A DNA stretch of 64,000 nucleotides from Fragum whitleyi (taxonomy: Eukaryota > Mollusca > Bivalvia > Cardiida > Cardiidae): contig OX411551.1 of assembly GCA_948146395.1 (NCBI GenBank), positions 62,434,346-62,498,345 of the forward strand, in the 5' to 3' direction. Positions 1-11,715 of this stretch are shown here, in pieces. The translations under genes and the position numbers were made by a program. The notes under the pieces were generated by a model, which was not told where the DNA came from, did not search any database, and saw only the letters and a list, made by a program, of their open reading frames with translations. Each line of letters opens with the position of its first letter. Positions within the stretch are counted from its first letter, which is position 1.

Positions 1-1025
1 ATAATTTTCAGCTTGCATCGTTTTGTCATTCTAACGCAGGGCTAGCGATCAGGTACATTACAGTCGACCAGTCTATATTAACTAGACGACAACAGAATTA
101 TATCCTAGGTGCTCATGTGTTTGTTTCATAATCCTATATTCATATTATAAGTTATTATATAATACGAAAAAGAAGACGGTTTATCTGAGCGTGAATCAAT
201 TGCTTGTGCCTAGAAAGTCTATACAGATGACCAGGTACACACCCTAAGAACTGTTACAACGGACAAATACCTCTGCATGAAAGCATGTTAAGGATTCGCA
301 ATGAAAACAGTCACGATTTCTGTACTCACGGGAAACAAAAACGCTACAACTTTTAAAATAATATCTTTTATCCATCGAATTAAAAAAAAGACAATTGTAG
401 CTTTTACAGTCTGTTACCCCGCAAAATCATTTACTTTCATATCTTATCCTGCAAATAACTAGAACTTTGAAGACAAAGGGAAATTAGAAGTAATGTGTGT
501 CATTTTTCAAAGGAAAGGCATTATAAGCTTTTAGATTGCGTTTTATATTGGAAATTCATGCAATCTCAATCAATAATTCCAATCGAATAATTGGTAATGT
601 TTTCCTCCCTATTATCACAACTGAAAATAACAAAATCGAAAAAATATAATAAACTATATGTTACGGTGTATGACAGAGAGTGTTACAGTATAGTAACTAC
701 ATCACTAACATAGGTTACAGATTCTTGTGGAAAACATTTATGTTTTATGTATTTGAATGGGATTTATTAGCTATTCTAGCTATGATTTCCTGTTTGTTCG
801 TATGTCTATCCGTCCGCCTGTCTGTTAACAAACACTTATTTTCCCAAAAGAGTCCACAATCTCTTTCCGATTTACTTCAAACTTTCACATAATGATTATA
901 CCAACATCAGAAGGAAAAAACAAGAAAATTTGGTTACAATATACTCCTTGTAGCATTAGAGTCAAAGCGGTGAAGTATTAATGCAGAAAGAGCCTTATAA
1001 TAATTGGTGAAATTATCCCAACCAT

Positions 1026-1156
1026 TGAACTCAAATATAAGAACTGGTTTGATATCTAGTACAAGAAGTTCAAGAACTAGTTCTAGAACTGGTTCAAGAG
1101 CTAGTTCAACTGTTCTTGAATTGCAAATTCACTTTCTAGAACCAGTTTTTGAACCT
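1026..1156. repeat. Cluster of GAACT/AGTTC palindromes
   Basis: This stretch is built from repeated short words GAACTAGTTC, CTAGTTCTAGAACTGG and TTCAAGAACTAG, which are imperfect palindromes. The overlapping open frame at 1004-1294 is a by-product and has no recognisable protein similarity. Confidence 0.5.
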
Positions 1157-1870
1157 TTTCGTAGGGAAGGAGGCGTTAGCGCGTCCCAGGCTTCGTGGCC
1201 GTCCTGTGATTTCGAAAAACTTAAAAACTATAGTCAACTAGTAATTCGGCGGGTCTATCCTCTCGGAAAATATTTTAGATCAGAGCATGGCTAGCTGTTT
1301 TGACATTTTTTGTACAAATCTCGGAGATAGTTCAGAAGGTTTGATTGACTTTTTAGCTAGACCGAATAAAGGTTCTTTTCCCTTCAATTCAAATTAGTGT
1401 CCATTTTCAACCAAAATGCAAATCAGGACCTTTTTGTGCTTAGATTTATATTTTGAATAAATTCACCTCAGGCTTATATTTTCCTGAATTTCAAAAGCAA
1501 CTTTAACCACGCACTTGGCCGATGGTACCCATTTGTAAACAGGTCTAGGTATAAAATAGGCACCACGACCCATTTATTACATTTTTTTGAAAACAGCAAA
1601 AGTAGATTCATATTGGAAAGTTTCATACTGGAGAAATACTGAGCGAACAATTGTAACACCGTCATTTGTAGAAGAGATTTAAACCGATGATTTTGAGAAT
1701 GTTCAATCCATTTCGATTTGGGGATTTTAAGCTTACACTTTCTCGACAAGATACCTTTCGTTTAAAGCAGGTGAATGTTTTACGCTGTTGATTAGACTAC
1801 CATGTATAGGCATTCGTATAATTAACATTTACGAGTGCTTTCTTATCCTAAATGTAAGACAGATATAATT

Positions 1871-1895
1871 GAAGGAAGGAAGGAAGGAAGGAAGG
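1871..1895. repeat. (GAAG)n microsatellite
   Basis: Six uninterrupted GAAG units are visible. It is simple tetranucleotide slippage sequence. Confidence 0.9.
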
Positions 1896-3040
1896 CATAC
1901 TGTTTTTCATAAATTAAAAAGGAGATCAGAGTGTCATTTTTAGATATATCGCATTGAATGAACTTTTGTGACTTTTCTTCCCGTCTACCTCGTATTTCGC
2001 AGAAAAAGACTTTGATATAAGATAATTCGGATTTCGTTGCGCTTTCTTTTTGTGTTTTTTGAAGATCCTGGCGTCAAGAAAACTGGGATTTTTGTATGCA
2101 ATATTAATGACAGAGGTTATAACGCTGTAGTGAAGATACTGTAACATACAAAAAGAATTATGCAGAGTTCGTAACATACTCATAAAATTGAAATAGTGCA
2201 TATAAGTTTGGAAACAGAAGACATTCCTTTCAGATAACGGGTATTATAGAGAAAACTAAGGTGTTTTAACGCCAAACAGATAAAAAAGTTTCAGTATTTC
2301 TTCTTTCTCTTCTAAAATTCTAAAAAGAAGTAGACGTAACACTGTTTTTCGATCAAATTTACATCAAATCTCTTTTTTTACCGAAATATCAATATCAAAA
2401 TTATTTCGATCAGGGTTATTCATATTCTCAGGAATGGAATAGGAATATATAAAAAGTCTAACGTGTCCTCTGGATGTACAAATAATGTCAAAACGGACAT
2501 GTATTGAAACAAATTAGCAGACGCCTTAAAAGTTTTCATTGCGAATCCTTAACATGTTTTCATGCAGAGGTTATTGTCCGTTGTAACAGTTCTTAGGGTG
2601 TGAGGTAGTGTTAGGTCATCTAATCTTTATAACTAGACAACCGTGAAGTTGTGAACTGAATAATACACTTCGTAAGATACACATGTGATTGTTTCATAAT
2701 ACGATAGTTTTTCCATATTGGTTATCATAAACCTATCGTTTCATAATCAGACTATCTTTGCCGTAATTTTGAAAGTAAATCTGGTTTAAAAGTGTGCCTA
2801 ATTCCGTCGCTCTACCAACTGGTAGCCCCTGGTCATCGGTCCACCCACTGTCGACCACTTGACCTCTCTCCCTTTTAACTAATTAGAGCCGATCCCATAA
2901 CAGAACAGACCAGAACAGTATTATGCTCACGCGATAAGCGCGATATTGTATATAAACACTGGATCAATCCATGTTATTGAAAACAGTGTTCATGTCGATT
3001 GGCTGTGTTTATTATACTGAAAAAACATGCAGTAGTTTAT

Positions 3041-3115
3041 CGGAGTGGCGTAGTCGAGTGGATAAGGACGACAGAATTTTGACCAAGCGGACCGAGTTCA
3101 ATTCTGCATTGCGAC
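3041..3115 (+). repeat. Degenerate tRNA-like SINE head
   Basis: The pattern GTGGCGTAGTCGAGTGGATAA resembles a tRNA 5' half with A-box, and GAGTTCAATTC resembles a B-box. The acceptor stem does not close, and the sequence is followed by AT-rich tail-like DNA. It is read as an old tRNA-derived SINE fragment rather than a tRNA gene. Between 2603 and 3040 only a possible reverse tRNA-like scrap near 2800-2830 was noticed. Confidence 0.35.
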
Positions 3116-3602
3116 ATATAAATTAACCTTTTCAATTTATACATTTAATGGCATATTTTTTTTTTTAAAAAAAAATGTTCAATGTTGTACTAATTTTGAA
3201 AATTCTTCAAAGGCTTTTTGTATTCTTTGGATTGAATAGATATATACTATATTTACTTCACCGTGGGGATGGATATAAAGGCCACTTACCTACTACGATT
3301 TTATCTGCCTTCTTATGAATTAAATCTGTACTAATGAGTTACGAAGGGTCAAGTGTACAAACGAATGGAATGTTCCTATATTTAGCCCAAATTCTTAAAA
3401 CATAAACACGGAAATCAGGGGATATAGCCATCTTGACACGAGTTACTGTAAATATATGAATGTCGTTGTTAATTTAAACTAGAAATAAATAAATAAAAGC
3501 ATAAACAATTATCCCAGCACAATAGACCTAATTTAGAAACTTTATATCGAACGGAGACTGAAACGTCGTAACTATAGAATACTTAACATGTAACTGCGAT
3601 GT

Positions 3603-4325
3603 TTAAGGTAACTGCGGACAATAAGAGGGCCATTTTAGGTCCAAATTTTAAATTGTCCGCAAATCATGCCGAATGCGATAAAACCGAACTTTGAAGTACC
3701 CGCTTTCATATTTCGGTCAAAACAAGGAGTTTCATAACGTAGAGTTGACGTCATGACGTCATTAAGGGGTCGACCCCTTTTTTAGGGACCAAAATCAGTA
3801 ATTGTCCATTTTTTTCGGAAATAATAAACCGATTTTCGTCCCGAAAACGCCATATTTTTACTTGAGTAATGCAAAGCATATTTCTTTCGGTACAAAAAAA
3901 ACAAAAAATCAGCATAGGTCACCGGACGAAATTTTGAGAAATTTCTACTTATTTACAAAAAATGAAATGAAAAAAGGAACGTCAAATCTAAAAATTCGGG
4001 AAATAGTCAGCGTTTCGAGCCTATTTTTCGATATGAATGTGCACAGAAATTAAACGATGAGCTCGGGCGTTCTTGGACTTTCAAAATGAAACTTTTTTCG
4101 TGAAAATCGGCCGATTAATTCATGAAATATTTGCAAATAATGATTTTTGCGGGTCAAAAAGGGGTTGGCCCCTTAATGACGTCACAACGTCAAATTAACG
4201 AACTTCTGACCCTTTTCATTGCGTGTTCGTTAATTCCCGCACTTCAAATATAAATCTCAGAAATTATTGTGAAATTTTAAGAAAGTCGAAAATTCGACCA
4301 TGTTATCTGTCCGCAGTTACCTTAA
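3603..4325. mobile_element. TTAA-flanked foldback DNA element (piggyBac-like MITE)
   Basis: Both ends carry a perfect 18-bp inverted match, TTAAGGTAACTGCGGACA at 3603-3620 and its complement at 4308-4325. Reading the outer TTAA as target-site duplication leaves a 14-bp TIR starting GGTAAC; TTAA duplication is the signature of the piggyBac superfamily. A second, inner inverted pair lies near 3743-3785 and 4155-4195 (GACGTCATTAAGGGG and the complement of CCCCTTAATGACGTC), so the unit can fold twice. No transposase is encoded; the open frame at 3802-4053 is low-complexity and unrecognised. Confidence 0.7.
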
Positions 4326-5586
4326 GTCCCCGCTGGCATTTTTTTGTCCCCTAGTTAACTGATAACAAAATATTCTTTTTCAAAGTACTTAATATAGTAA
4401 TTACAACTGTATAGTAGTGCTTCTATCCCTAGGATGCGTGTAACATTTCCTCAATCCAATCATTCATCTATTTGTTTTACCAGAAGTACTTAAAATATTA
4501 CAAATAAAATCATTAAACTATATTGTCCATATCGTACCTCATTGTACTTGGATGAAAATAAAAGATATGTTTTGTTCTGTTCTGTTCCTTGTAGCATTAG
4601 AAATGCTAACCAGTCCAGTGACATTTGTGGTTTATGCAATCTGGTGTTATATAACCTTTCAACACGCGACAGTCAGTCTCAAGACGGATTTTAAGTATTA
4701 TTCGACACGTGTTTTACATGCACAACCTTTCTTGTACCTTTTGTTTGAATAGGGATGAACACCGATATTAACATTTTTTCTGTAAAATCGCGATGGCTGA
4801 ATTACAGGCGATCTTTACATAATCTGAGTTTTGCCATATATGTATATATAAAATAACCTATAAGACGAAATTTGGATTGTGAATCAATCGCCTCTGGACT
4901 GGAGCACCTAAACATGAAATCTGGTATTTCTCGCACCAGAACTATTATTTGCATACACCCTTACATAACTGCAATCTTCTACCCTCTTAGATTTACGATT
5001 ATCCACCGATTTGTAGTCCCGAGCAATACAATTTAAACTACGACTATACTTGGACAATCCATTAGCTGTATAAATACTTACCTACATAAATCGTATTGTT
5101 TTTCTTTAATTCTTTTTTACGCAATGGCATCAGATAGTCATTCTTTAATTTTACTTCATAATAACATAACCTTGTAATTAAAGCGTTTTGGTTGAAGACG
5201 AAATCTCGGTATTTATTTCGGAGGATGGATGACCGCATTCAGGTAGTCAAAGTTCCAGAGTCATAGCGGAAGTCAAAATGCAGAAAAAACTGCTGTTTGA
5301 TCTTGTAAAATATGTCGAAAATGAATTATTTTATGACCGCTTCTTTGAGTTAAGAAAAGAATTATTAGTCTAGACACTATATTGCCTGTTTTCTTTTCTC
5401 TATCGCTCTCTGTCTCCCTGTCTGTCTTTGTCTATCTGTCTGTCGCTCTCTCTAACTTTCTTTTCCTCTCTTTCTCTTTCTTTGAATTTACAGTGAAGTT
5501 GCTGAATTGCCGAAATTTTGTCGAGACACTTTCCCTTAATTATTTCTTACATTCATAATTTCTCTTTTCTCAACTAATTTAATATA
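4326..5586. other. No gene seen; old repeats
   Basis: 4660-4800 is repeated in reverse at 37370-37510. 4893-5025 is a degenerate minus-strand copy of the SINE body seen at 32649-32919 (shared GGCTGGAGCACCTAA-like and CTGGTATTTCT words). 5390-5485 is a CT/GTCT-rich simple sequence. No coding frame is supported. Confidence 0.5.
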
Positions 5587-5641
5587 TCACTCTAGAATGG
5601 CACCAGATTCGTTCACCATCAGTACTTTCAGTGCTTTGATT
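5587..5641 (-). repeat. Dispersed 55-bp repeat, copy 1
   Basis: This is a reverse copy of a block also at 19742-19795 and 35217-35275, with core CAAAGCACTGAAAGTACTGA followed by GGCA(T)..CTAGAGTGA. It probably marks the terminus of a MITE family; see 34697-35243. Confidence 0.5.
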
Positions 5642-5969
5642 GTGTCTCGAATACTGTGAATCTTGGGATGTTATCAAATTAATCGGAATAGCTGTATGAT
5701 TTACTGATAGCTCTCTGATTTACTGATTTACTCTCTATACGAGCAAATATATAGCAAATGATTTCAAGAATGAAAGAAATATGACGGTTAAATTCAGCAG
5801 AACAGAGGTTAAAACTTCAACATTACAATAAAATTCATGTCGAAAAATCCTTAAACTTCCGTGTTGTTGGTTCCAAAACGTTCCATGCACATGTCAGCTA
5901 TTCTAAATGGGGCCATGCATTGCTAATGCGTTGGCATAAATATAGGATATTGAATGAGTGGTCATTGAA

Positions 5970-6066
5970 TACCGAATTTATTAAACGAGTCATCTACAAA
6001 CAGATAAAAACGAGGCTGTGTCGAGTTTTTATCTGTTTTTAGATGACGAGTTTAATAAATTCGGTA
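5970..6066. mobile_element. Foldback MITE, copy 1
   Basis: Two arms of about 40 nt (ACCGAATTTATTAAACGAGT... and its complement) pair nearly perfectly around a short GAGGCTGTGTCGAG loop. A diverged copy of the same hairpin is at 39018-39124, inside SCYL2 intron 2. Confidence 0.65.
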
Positions 6067-6544
6067 TTTTTTTAGCACAAATTTGATGTTCTATTTATAA
6101 TATGACTCGAATTTTCACGAAAAATCGTCAAAATTCTTCAAATTCAACATTTAAATTTTCCGCAAAACTTATAACGCCGTTTAAGACAGACGTCACAATA
6201 TATACATTATCGCGGTTACAAAATAGCGTTGCTATTCGATCTGAGCTCATTTGCATAGTTATTCCACTAGTGTTATAACACCCGTGTAATATCAAAAATA
6301 TTAAACGGGTTTATTTCACTCCCGCGACGTAGGTCATATTATAATCGCATTTCAGGACTTTCAATCCTTTGGTTACTTCATGTGAATATCACACAACTCA
6401 GAGGTAATGGCGAGTTAAAATGTACCATAGGGGCCTCGAACTCCAAACGTAAATAAGGCTTATTACTTAATAAATATACGTATCTCTATAATTTATGCAG
6501 TTTACTCAGTTTTCAGTGCATAAAATGGTTTATACATAATATAT

Positions 6545-6755
6545 CCGTCACGCGAAAAAGGTCCATCTCAAACTCGCGAAAAAGAGATTTGTTCCGGTAG
6601 GTCAACCGGTAGTCGCAATTCGAAAAATCTTGTACACGAATGTAGACTGATAATTCTTGATTCAGAATCTATCCTAGTCAGCCTGCGCAACCCGCGCGGT
6701 CTGACTAGGGTCGACACTTTATTCAGTACCAAGGTGGCCCCTTTTCGCGTGACGG
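6545..6755. mobile_element. Small MITE with CCGTCACGCGAAAA ends
   Basis: CCGTCACGCGAAAAAGG at the left end is matched by CCCCTTTTCGCGTGACGG at the right end, in inverted orientation about 210 bp apart. The interior does not code. From 6067 to 6544 and from 6756 to 7050 no feature was recognised. Confidence 0.5.
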
Positions 6756-7050
6756 GTCACACATATAGTCATTAACTGTCTTGGTCCATCTTTACATATG
6801 ACAATTCAAATGAAACGCATGTGACAGCTTGAATTTTTCTCGTTTGAACTGCACTAGCGTCTTTCGAAAACATAAATTGAAATACTTTGTAAATATTAAT
6901 ACTACCGATGCCCCCCCCCGCCAGCTTTCATAAAAATGAACATCATTTTCCTTTTAACCTTTTATAAACAATTTACTCACTCAAAGTTGTTTCAGGATAT
7001 CTTATATCTGCCTAATCGATCAAGCCAATTGCTTTAGCAATGATCAGCTT

Positions 7051-7210
7051 ATTGTCCCCCGCCGTTTTCGGCGAGGGGATATAGTAAAAGTCTCCGTCCG
7101 TCATTCCGTCATACCGTCACTAAACTTGTACCTACATGTATTTACTTCTAGAACCGGAATAACAAAGAATAACTTGTAAATCATCATATATCGGTGGTTA
7201 AACCGTTGTG
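7051..7210 (+). mobile_element. 5' end of tandem-core element (CCCCCGCCG type)
   Basis: The start ATTGTCCCCCGCCGTTTTCG with GGCGAGGGGATATAGTAA forms a 5' stem, then CTCCGTCCGTCATTCCGTC follows. This matches the 5' end at 29789 (CCCCGCTGTTTGATGAAGGGGATATAGTAA). The 3' end was not found, so the copy is probably truncated. Confidence 0.45.
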
Positions 7211-7237
7211 GTTATTTATGGACAAATCACTTATTCT

Positions 7238-7375
7238 GAAACTGTTCTTGACTAAACCGCGAAACTGTTCTTGACTAAACCGTGAAACTGTTCTTGAATA
7301 AACCGTGAAACTGTTCTTGGCTAAACCGTGAAACTGTTCTTGACTTAACCGTGAAACTGTTCTTGGCTAGACCGC
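7238..7375 (+). repeat. 23-bp minisatellite, six copies
   Basis: Six head-to-tail copies of a 23-bp unit beginning GAAACTGTTCTTG and ending ACCG(T/C), differing at a few positions each. There are no unique spacers between the units. It lies just downstream of the 5' end fragment at 7051 and may be the amplified core of that element. Confidence 0.9.
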
Positions 7376-8229
7376 ATGAGATGCAATGCATCGATTATAT
7401 TACCGCTAATTCGAAATCAATCATTTTTATCATAAAAGCATAGTTATGCTCAATTCGGGAAAAGTAGGCCTACGCACATGTAGGAACAAAAAATAAGTTA
7501 AATCGACAAACTCTCTTTACGATACTCTCGATCAATCGGTTTGTTTATATCTTCATAGCTAGGAGTGACTTAACATAAAATTTCGATGTAGAATGATAAC
7601 ATGAATACAGTATGAATGTAAAGATGTAGATTTTAAAGTCAAAACTTGATAATTGTAAACCTGGGGAAAAATATTTTCGCCTGGGGTAGAGGTGCATTGA
7701 ATTGAAATCTAAAGAATGTTTGATAACGGTAATAGTTTAACAAAGGTAATGTACAAATATACTGAACGAGATAAGAAACGCATCCCTAAAACATGTTCTC
7801 CCTATCAATATTCAATAGTATTTATCATTAAATTGTTTTTTCTTCACGATGACATAATCAGCCCTATATTCTATGTCCCTTTTGAAAGCACGTTATTCTT
7901 ACGCGATAACACGTGACGTACTGGTTTGTAATGGGTCTGTCTAGACAGAGAGTGTGACGCCAAGAAGCTCGTCTAATATCAGTTTATAAACATACAATTA
8001 TCAACGTTTAACTATAAAACTTGCATAGTAAAAATACCTGAAAATGGATATTATTTAGCGAATGAAATAAAACGCGCGTTATCATCTTATCGAATTAAAG
8101 TTAAAGTACACGCAGCGATGCATGTAGCAAAATATACTGATAATGATTTTTTCGTTTATATTTTCTTCGTTTATTTAGAATGATAGAAAGGGAATCAATT
8201 CGGCGGCCTCGAACGTTATAATAGATAGA
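7376..8229. other. No gene seen
   Basis: This AT-rich stretch has only short open frames with no recognisable protein similarity (for example 7716-7916). No repeat boundary was recognised. Confidence 0.5.
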
Positions 8230-8390
8230 GGATATTCGTTTGTTTCAGTGTAAGATCGATTTATATTTCATTGAGTGAACAACATAAGCTATATTTTCAT
8301 GAGTGGCAGAGCCACGAGTGAACATATAGCTTTTGTTGTTCACGAAATGAAATATTAATCGATCTTACTCGAAAAACAAACGATTATTCT
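8230..8390. repeat. Long foldback palindrome
   Basis: TGTTTCAGTGTAAGATCGAT on the left and the matching ATCGATCTTACTCGAAAAACA on the right bound arms of about 65 nt, which meet at a GAGTGGCA/GAGCCACGAG centre. The shape is a foldback element or MITE; no TSD was identified. Confidence 0.55.
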
Positions 8391-8710
8391 ATTTCTTTAT
8401 TGCAAAAATGATACAAAATGTAAAATTTTTAGGACATATTTTCATAAAGCGCGTCATTTTGCCCGTGATTGCTATGCAGCGTTCATTGTGACGTCAGTTA
8501 TTTCGCCCCGCATAGATGACGTCAGATAGGATGAGATGCACAAAAGCAGGGTATAAGTTTTTGATAATTTCACTGTTTTTGCGGTGAGATTATCAAGTGA
8601 TAATCTACCATTATTTATCGATAAACCACCGAAAGGCATTAAAGAAAACATCATCATTTCATTGTCCAGCTTTATTTTTGTTAATTCATTTTAAAACGAG
8701 TAAGTCACCG

Positions 8711-8736
8711 CCTCTCTCTCTCTCTCTCTCAGAGAG
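8711..8736. repeat. (CT)n microsatellite
   Basis: A run of CT dinucleotides is followed by a short AGAGAGG complement. Confidence 0.85.
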
Positions 8737-8923
8737 GTGTAAACATCGAGATTGGCTGTTCGAGCGCTTTTTTAGCGTAGACGTTCGTCTAAACCAAACT
8801 AAAATTAATAAGTATCAAATAAATTGACTGATATTGCTTCCAATATTTTTTCAGATCTCAGTAGTGTGTAATCGCATCGTCATATTTTCTGCATACAACA
8901 TGTCGCATAGTTAGTGGTCTTTC

Positions 8924-9152
8924 TTAACCCTTTGCTGTTTAATTCCGGCTTTTTACGTGCCTGTGATTTTATGATTGAGAAAACATTGTGAAAAAAGAAG
9001 AAATTGCTTCTGACATGCAATTTCTTCTTTTTTCATATTTTTTTCTACCCTACAGAATGGTTATTTTTCAAATTAAATCCACTTTAAATTTTCGTCTGCA
9101 ACACCTTTGAATTTGGACTGGTCCAAAATTTTGTAAAACAGGAAAGGGGTAA
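8924..9152 (-). mobile_element. TTAA-type MITE, family A, copy 1
   Basis: The ends are TTAACCCTTTGCTGTTTAA and, diverged, ACAGGAAAGGGGTAA. The unit is 229 bp, the same size as the copies at 46692-46920 and 57098-57327, which it matches in reverse orientation. The centre holds a hairpin AAGAAGAAATTGCTT / GCAATTTCTTCTTTT. TTAA flanks and CCC(T) ends suggest a piggyBac-derived MITE. No coding capacity. Confidence 0.7.
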
Positions 9153-10445
9153 TTTGTTTTTATGTGTCTCATAATCGCTCAGAGCGTAGGCCGAAGGAAG
9201 GAACTTTCGTCGCCTGTGAGTGTTAAATTAGCAGTACCTACCAGAGGCCTGTTTTACTACAATCTAAAGATCATTTTTGCGTAAGTAAACAATTAAAGTT
9301 CCTTTCTGCAGTAGTAACTAAATATGGAATTCTGCCATGCACTATCTCATTGAAATCATCTATTAAAGATGATCCAAATGAGATGTTGCATGGCCGAACC
9401 TAACAATTATTCAAAATATTAGGTACGATTTGGTTTTTGACTTACGATTAAGTCTTTCGTAAGAAGTTTAGTGAAACCGACCTAGATCATGCAGCAACCT
9501 TCTTTGGAAAAGCACGTTGCAAAGCATACCTACTCAGCACGTTATTGTGAATTTGCCATAACCTTCAATGAAAATGTGTGTTAGAGAACCAATCTCCTTT
9601 TCAATTAATTATTTAAAAAAGTTCCCAGTTGACCATTTTTGCATTATTGGTCACAGATGAGTTATGATTGAAGAAACTTTGGATTTACCACTTTGTATTC
9701 TGGTTTATTATGCAACTGGCAGGGCGTGGCTTCACAGTAAATTAAATTGGCGAGTTTACTTTTCAATATTTTGGGTTTGTTCAAAACTTAACCCGCAATT
9801 ATCGTTAACGCGTGCAAATAACTGTACCCTAAAACCAAAAGGATTAACATGCTTAGAGAATGTGAACAAATTCCATCGCTGGGTTAACAAAGCACCGTAA
9901 GAAGTTACGAGGGTTTGGTTACCAACCAACGCTATATGGTCCCGTGTTATTGGCTAAGTTTTGCGATGTTTTGCGATGACTCGTAAAACTCGTTAATTGA
10001 AACGACGTAAAACCCCAATTCAAATTAATTGGCAACTGCATAACAAATTGACGTCTGCATAAAACTATCTTCTTTCGCGTGTTCATACACAGTTTAGTAA
10101 AAACAATCTCGTGTCGAAGTGTATTTACAAATTTCAACAAGTAATTTGTCAAAGGCTTAGGCTACACTACACTGTGCCTAGTTTTCCTACGAATAATATT
10201 TGTTTGATATTGGACTATCTTATAAATTCGTTTAGTTGAGAGTTCTTGGGTTTTTTGGATTCCCGTCAGCTGTTGACGAGACTATTTCAAGAGGCATCCG
10301 CCAGGTGTCAAAAACATAGTTCAGTGGTCAATGAAGTATTTTTTTGCCCTTCGTGTGCTGCTTTTCATTTCTAATGGGACACTAAGAGGGAATAGTGAAA
10401 GCACAATGGCAGAGAAAAGATAAATCTGTGATCGATTATTAACGG
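9153..10445. other. No gene seen; diverged MITE copy at 9714-9940
   Basis: From about 9714 (CTGGCAGGGCGTGGCTTCAC) to about 9940 the sequence matches the first two thirds of the MITE at 60720-61037, including CGTTAACGCGTGCAAATAAC. The open frame at 9664-9900 is this repeat, not a gene. Nothing was recognised in the remainder. Confidence 0.45.
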
Positions 10446-10980
10446 GTGCACGAGCGTGGATTGGGAGAATATGTATTTACTCCCATGGGGAGCCCCAATA
10501 GAATCAAAAGTACGGAAGGCAGGAAATCAGTTGTGGCTCCCGGCGGTTGTGAGGAAATGTGCGAACGAAGCGGGGGACCAGAAGGGTACAAAACTTCCGA
10601 CAACCATGAGTTTGGCGGGGATATCGATTCCTTTGAAGACGAGAAAGCCAAGTTATCTATGACTCTCCGTAAGTTAAAACAAAATCAGGAGCTGAGACGT
10701 TTGCGGGAGGAGATTTAGTTAACCAAGAGACAGCTAAAGGATCGAAAGGTTCAGACAAAGGTAAATTTGGAATTTGTCTATACAAAATTTGAGAGATGAT
10801 AAAGAATTGGGATCAGCTGCACGCAGACAATTGAGCAAATTAGGACTGGTTGACTTAGAGGAGGAATCAAGAGATGGCGGTGAATCTGATAATTCAGATA
10901 AGCAAAATTATGTAGAAAAAAAGAGAGTACCCTTATTTCTATCAAATCGGGCATCAATTGCAAATCGTCTGATAAAGTGA
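10446..10980 (+). pseudogene. Gag-like retroelement remnant, frame-broken
   Basis: Two frames carry the pieces. 10446-10718 ends in a charged helical stretch (KLKQNQELRRLREE), and after a stop and a frame change 10774-10980 reads ...RQLSKLGLVDLEEES followed by an acidic, Ser/Asp-rich stretch. This order, a charged coil then a 'LGL.D..EES' acidic linker, resembles the N-terminal part of gag-like proteins of invertebrate LTR elements. No capsid, zinc knuckle, protease or RT follows. The assignment rests on general resemblance only; an unrelated decayed host gene is possible. Confidence 0.3.
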
Positions 10981-11715
10981 ATTGTCCTCAAATTTAAATT
11001 ACCCACACGCCTTTCTAAGGTTTGAATTTGTCCAGATATATCGCGGCACGAGATTTTCTATCTTAGACCACGCTTTTCTTATACCGGCTATATTTTCCTA
11101 CCCGAACCTCTAAACAATGAAAACGGGTAAAACTCGCTGTTATATGACTGCAATTAGTCGTAATTATCTTAAAATTTCCTATGAATTTGTGTCCATTACT
11201 TATCAAAGCTCTTTTTCATTTGTAGAAATTTGTTTGGAAAATGCACTTATATTAAATGCGCGATATCATTTCGAACGACGCAGCACACTAAAAATGTCGG
11301 AATTCACGTGCAGGACATGCTATTATTGTCTATCTGTATAATACTCTTCTTCTTTGCGAAGTTGTTCATTTCCCACACGCACCCATTTTTACACAAAGCG
11401 CAACCTAATCACAAAGTCTTTGGTGGACTTCCTCTAAATTTAAGACGCCCACCAAAGGTTTTTCATGTATTCTTTAAAGCAAACCCTCTAAATTATGTTA
11501 ACAAATCATTTACAATCTAATAACAACACAAAGTCATCTTGAGAGATTAACGTGAAAGTGAAATATTTTTCATGGTGTTAACTATCCTCTATAGGAATAA
11601 TTTTCTTAATTAACATATCTTTCATTGTCAATTTCATCTCCTTTGATTTTGGACCCCTAAGGTTTTTATCGTCCGTTAATGGGTCAATTTTATACACACG
11701 AATGTCGGGCGTTGT
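10981..11715. other. No gene seen; one small hairpin
   Basis: 11418-11457 has CTTTGGTGGAC facing GCCCACCAAAG, a short stem-loop. The open frames here are short and unrecognised. The 3' flank of the minus-strand NHL gene lies in this stretch. Confidence 0.45.

Larger units (their letters stand above)
238..2602. repeat. Inverted-repeat-bounded unit, about 2.4 kb
   Basis: Bases 238-308 and 2532-2602 are inverted copies of each other, about 70 bp with only a few mismatches. Both contain CTAAGAACTGTTACAACGGA or its complement. The arms could be the ends of one DNA element or two copies of a small repeat in opposite orientation. The 2.2 kb between them has no reading frame that resembles a known transposase. 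No target-site duplication was recognised. Confidence 0.5.

Noticed and set aside
7238..7375. CRISPR-like array
   Set aside because: Units are contiguous with no unique spacers, and the genome is eukaryotic.
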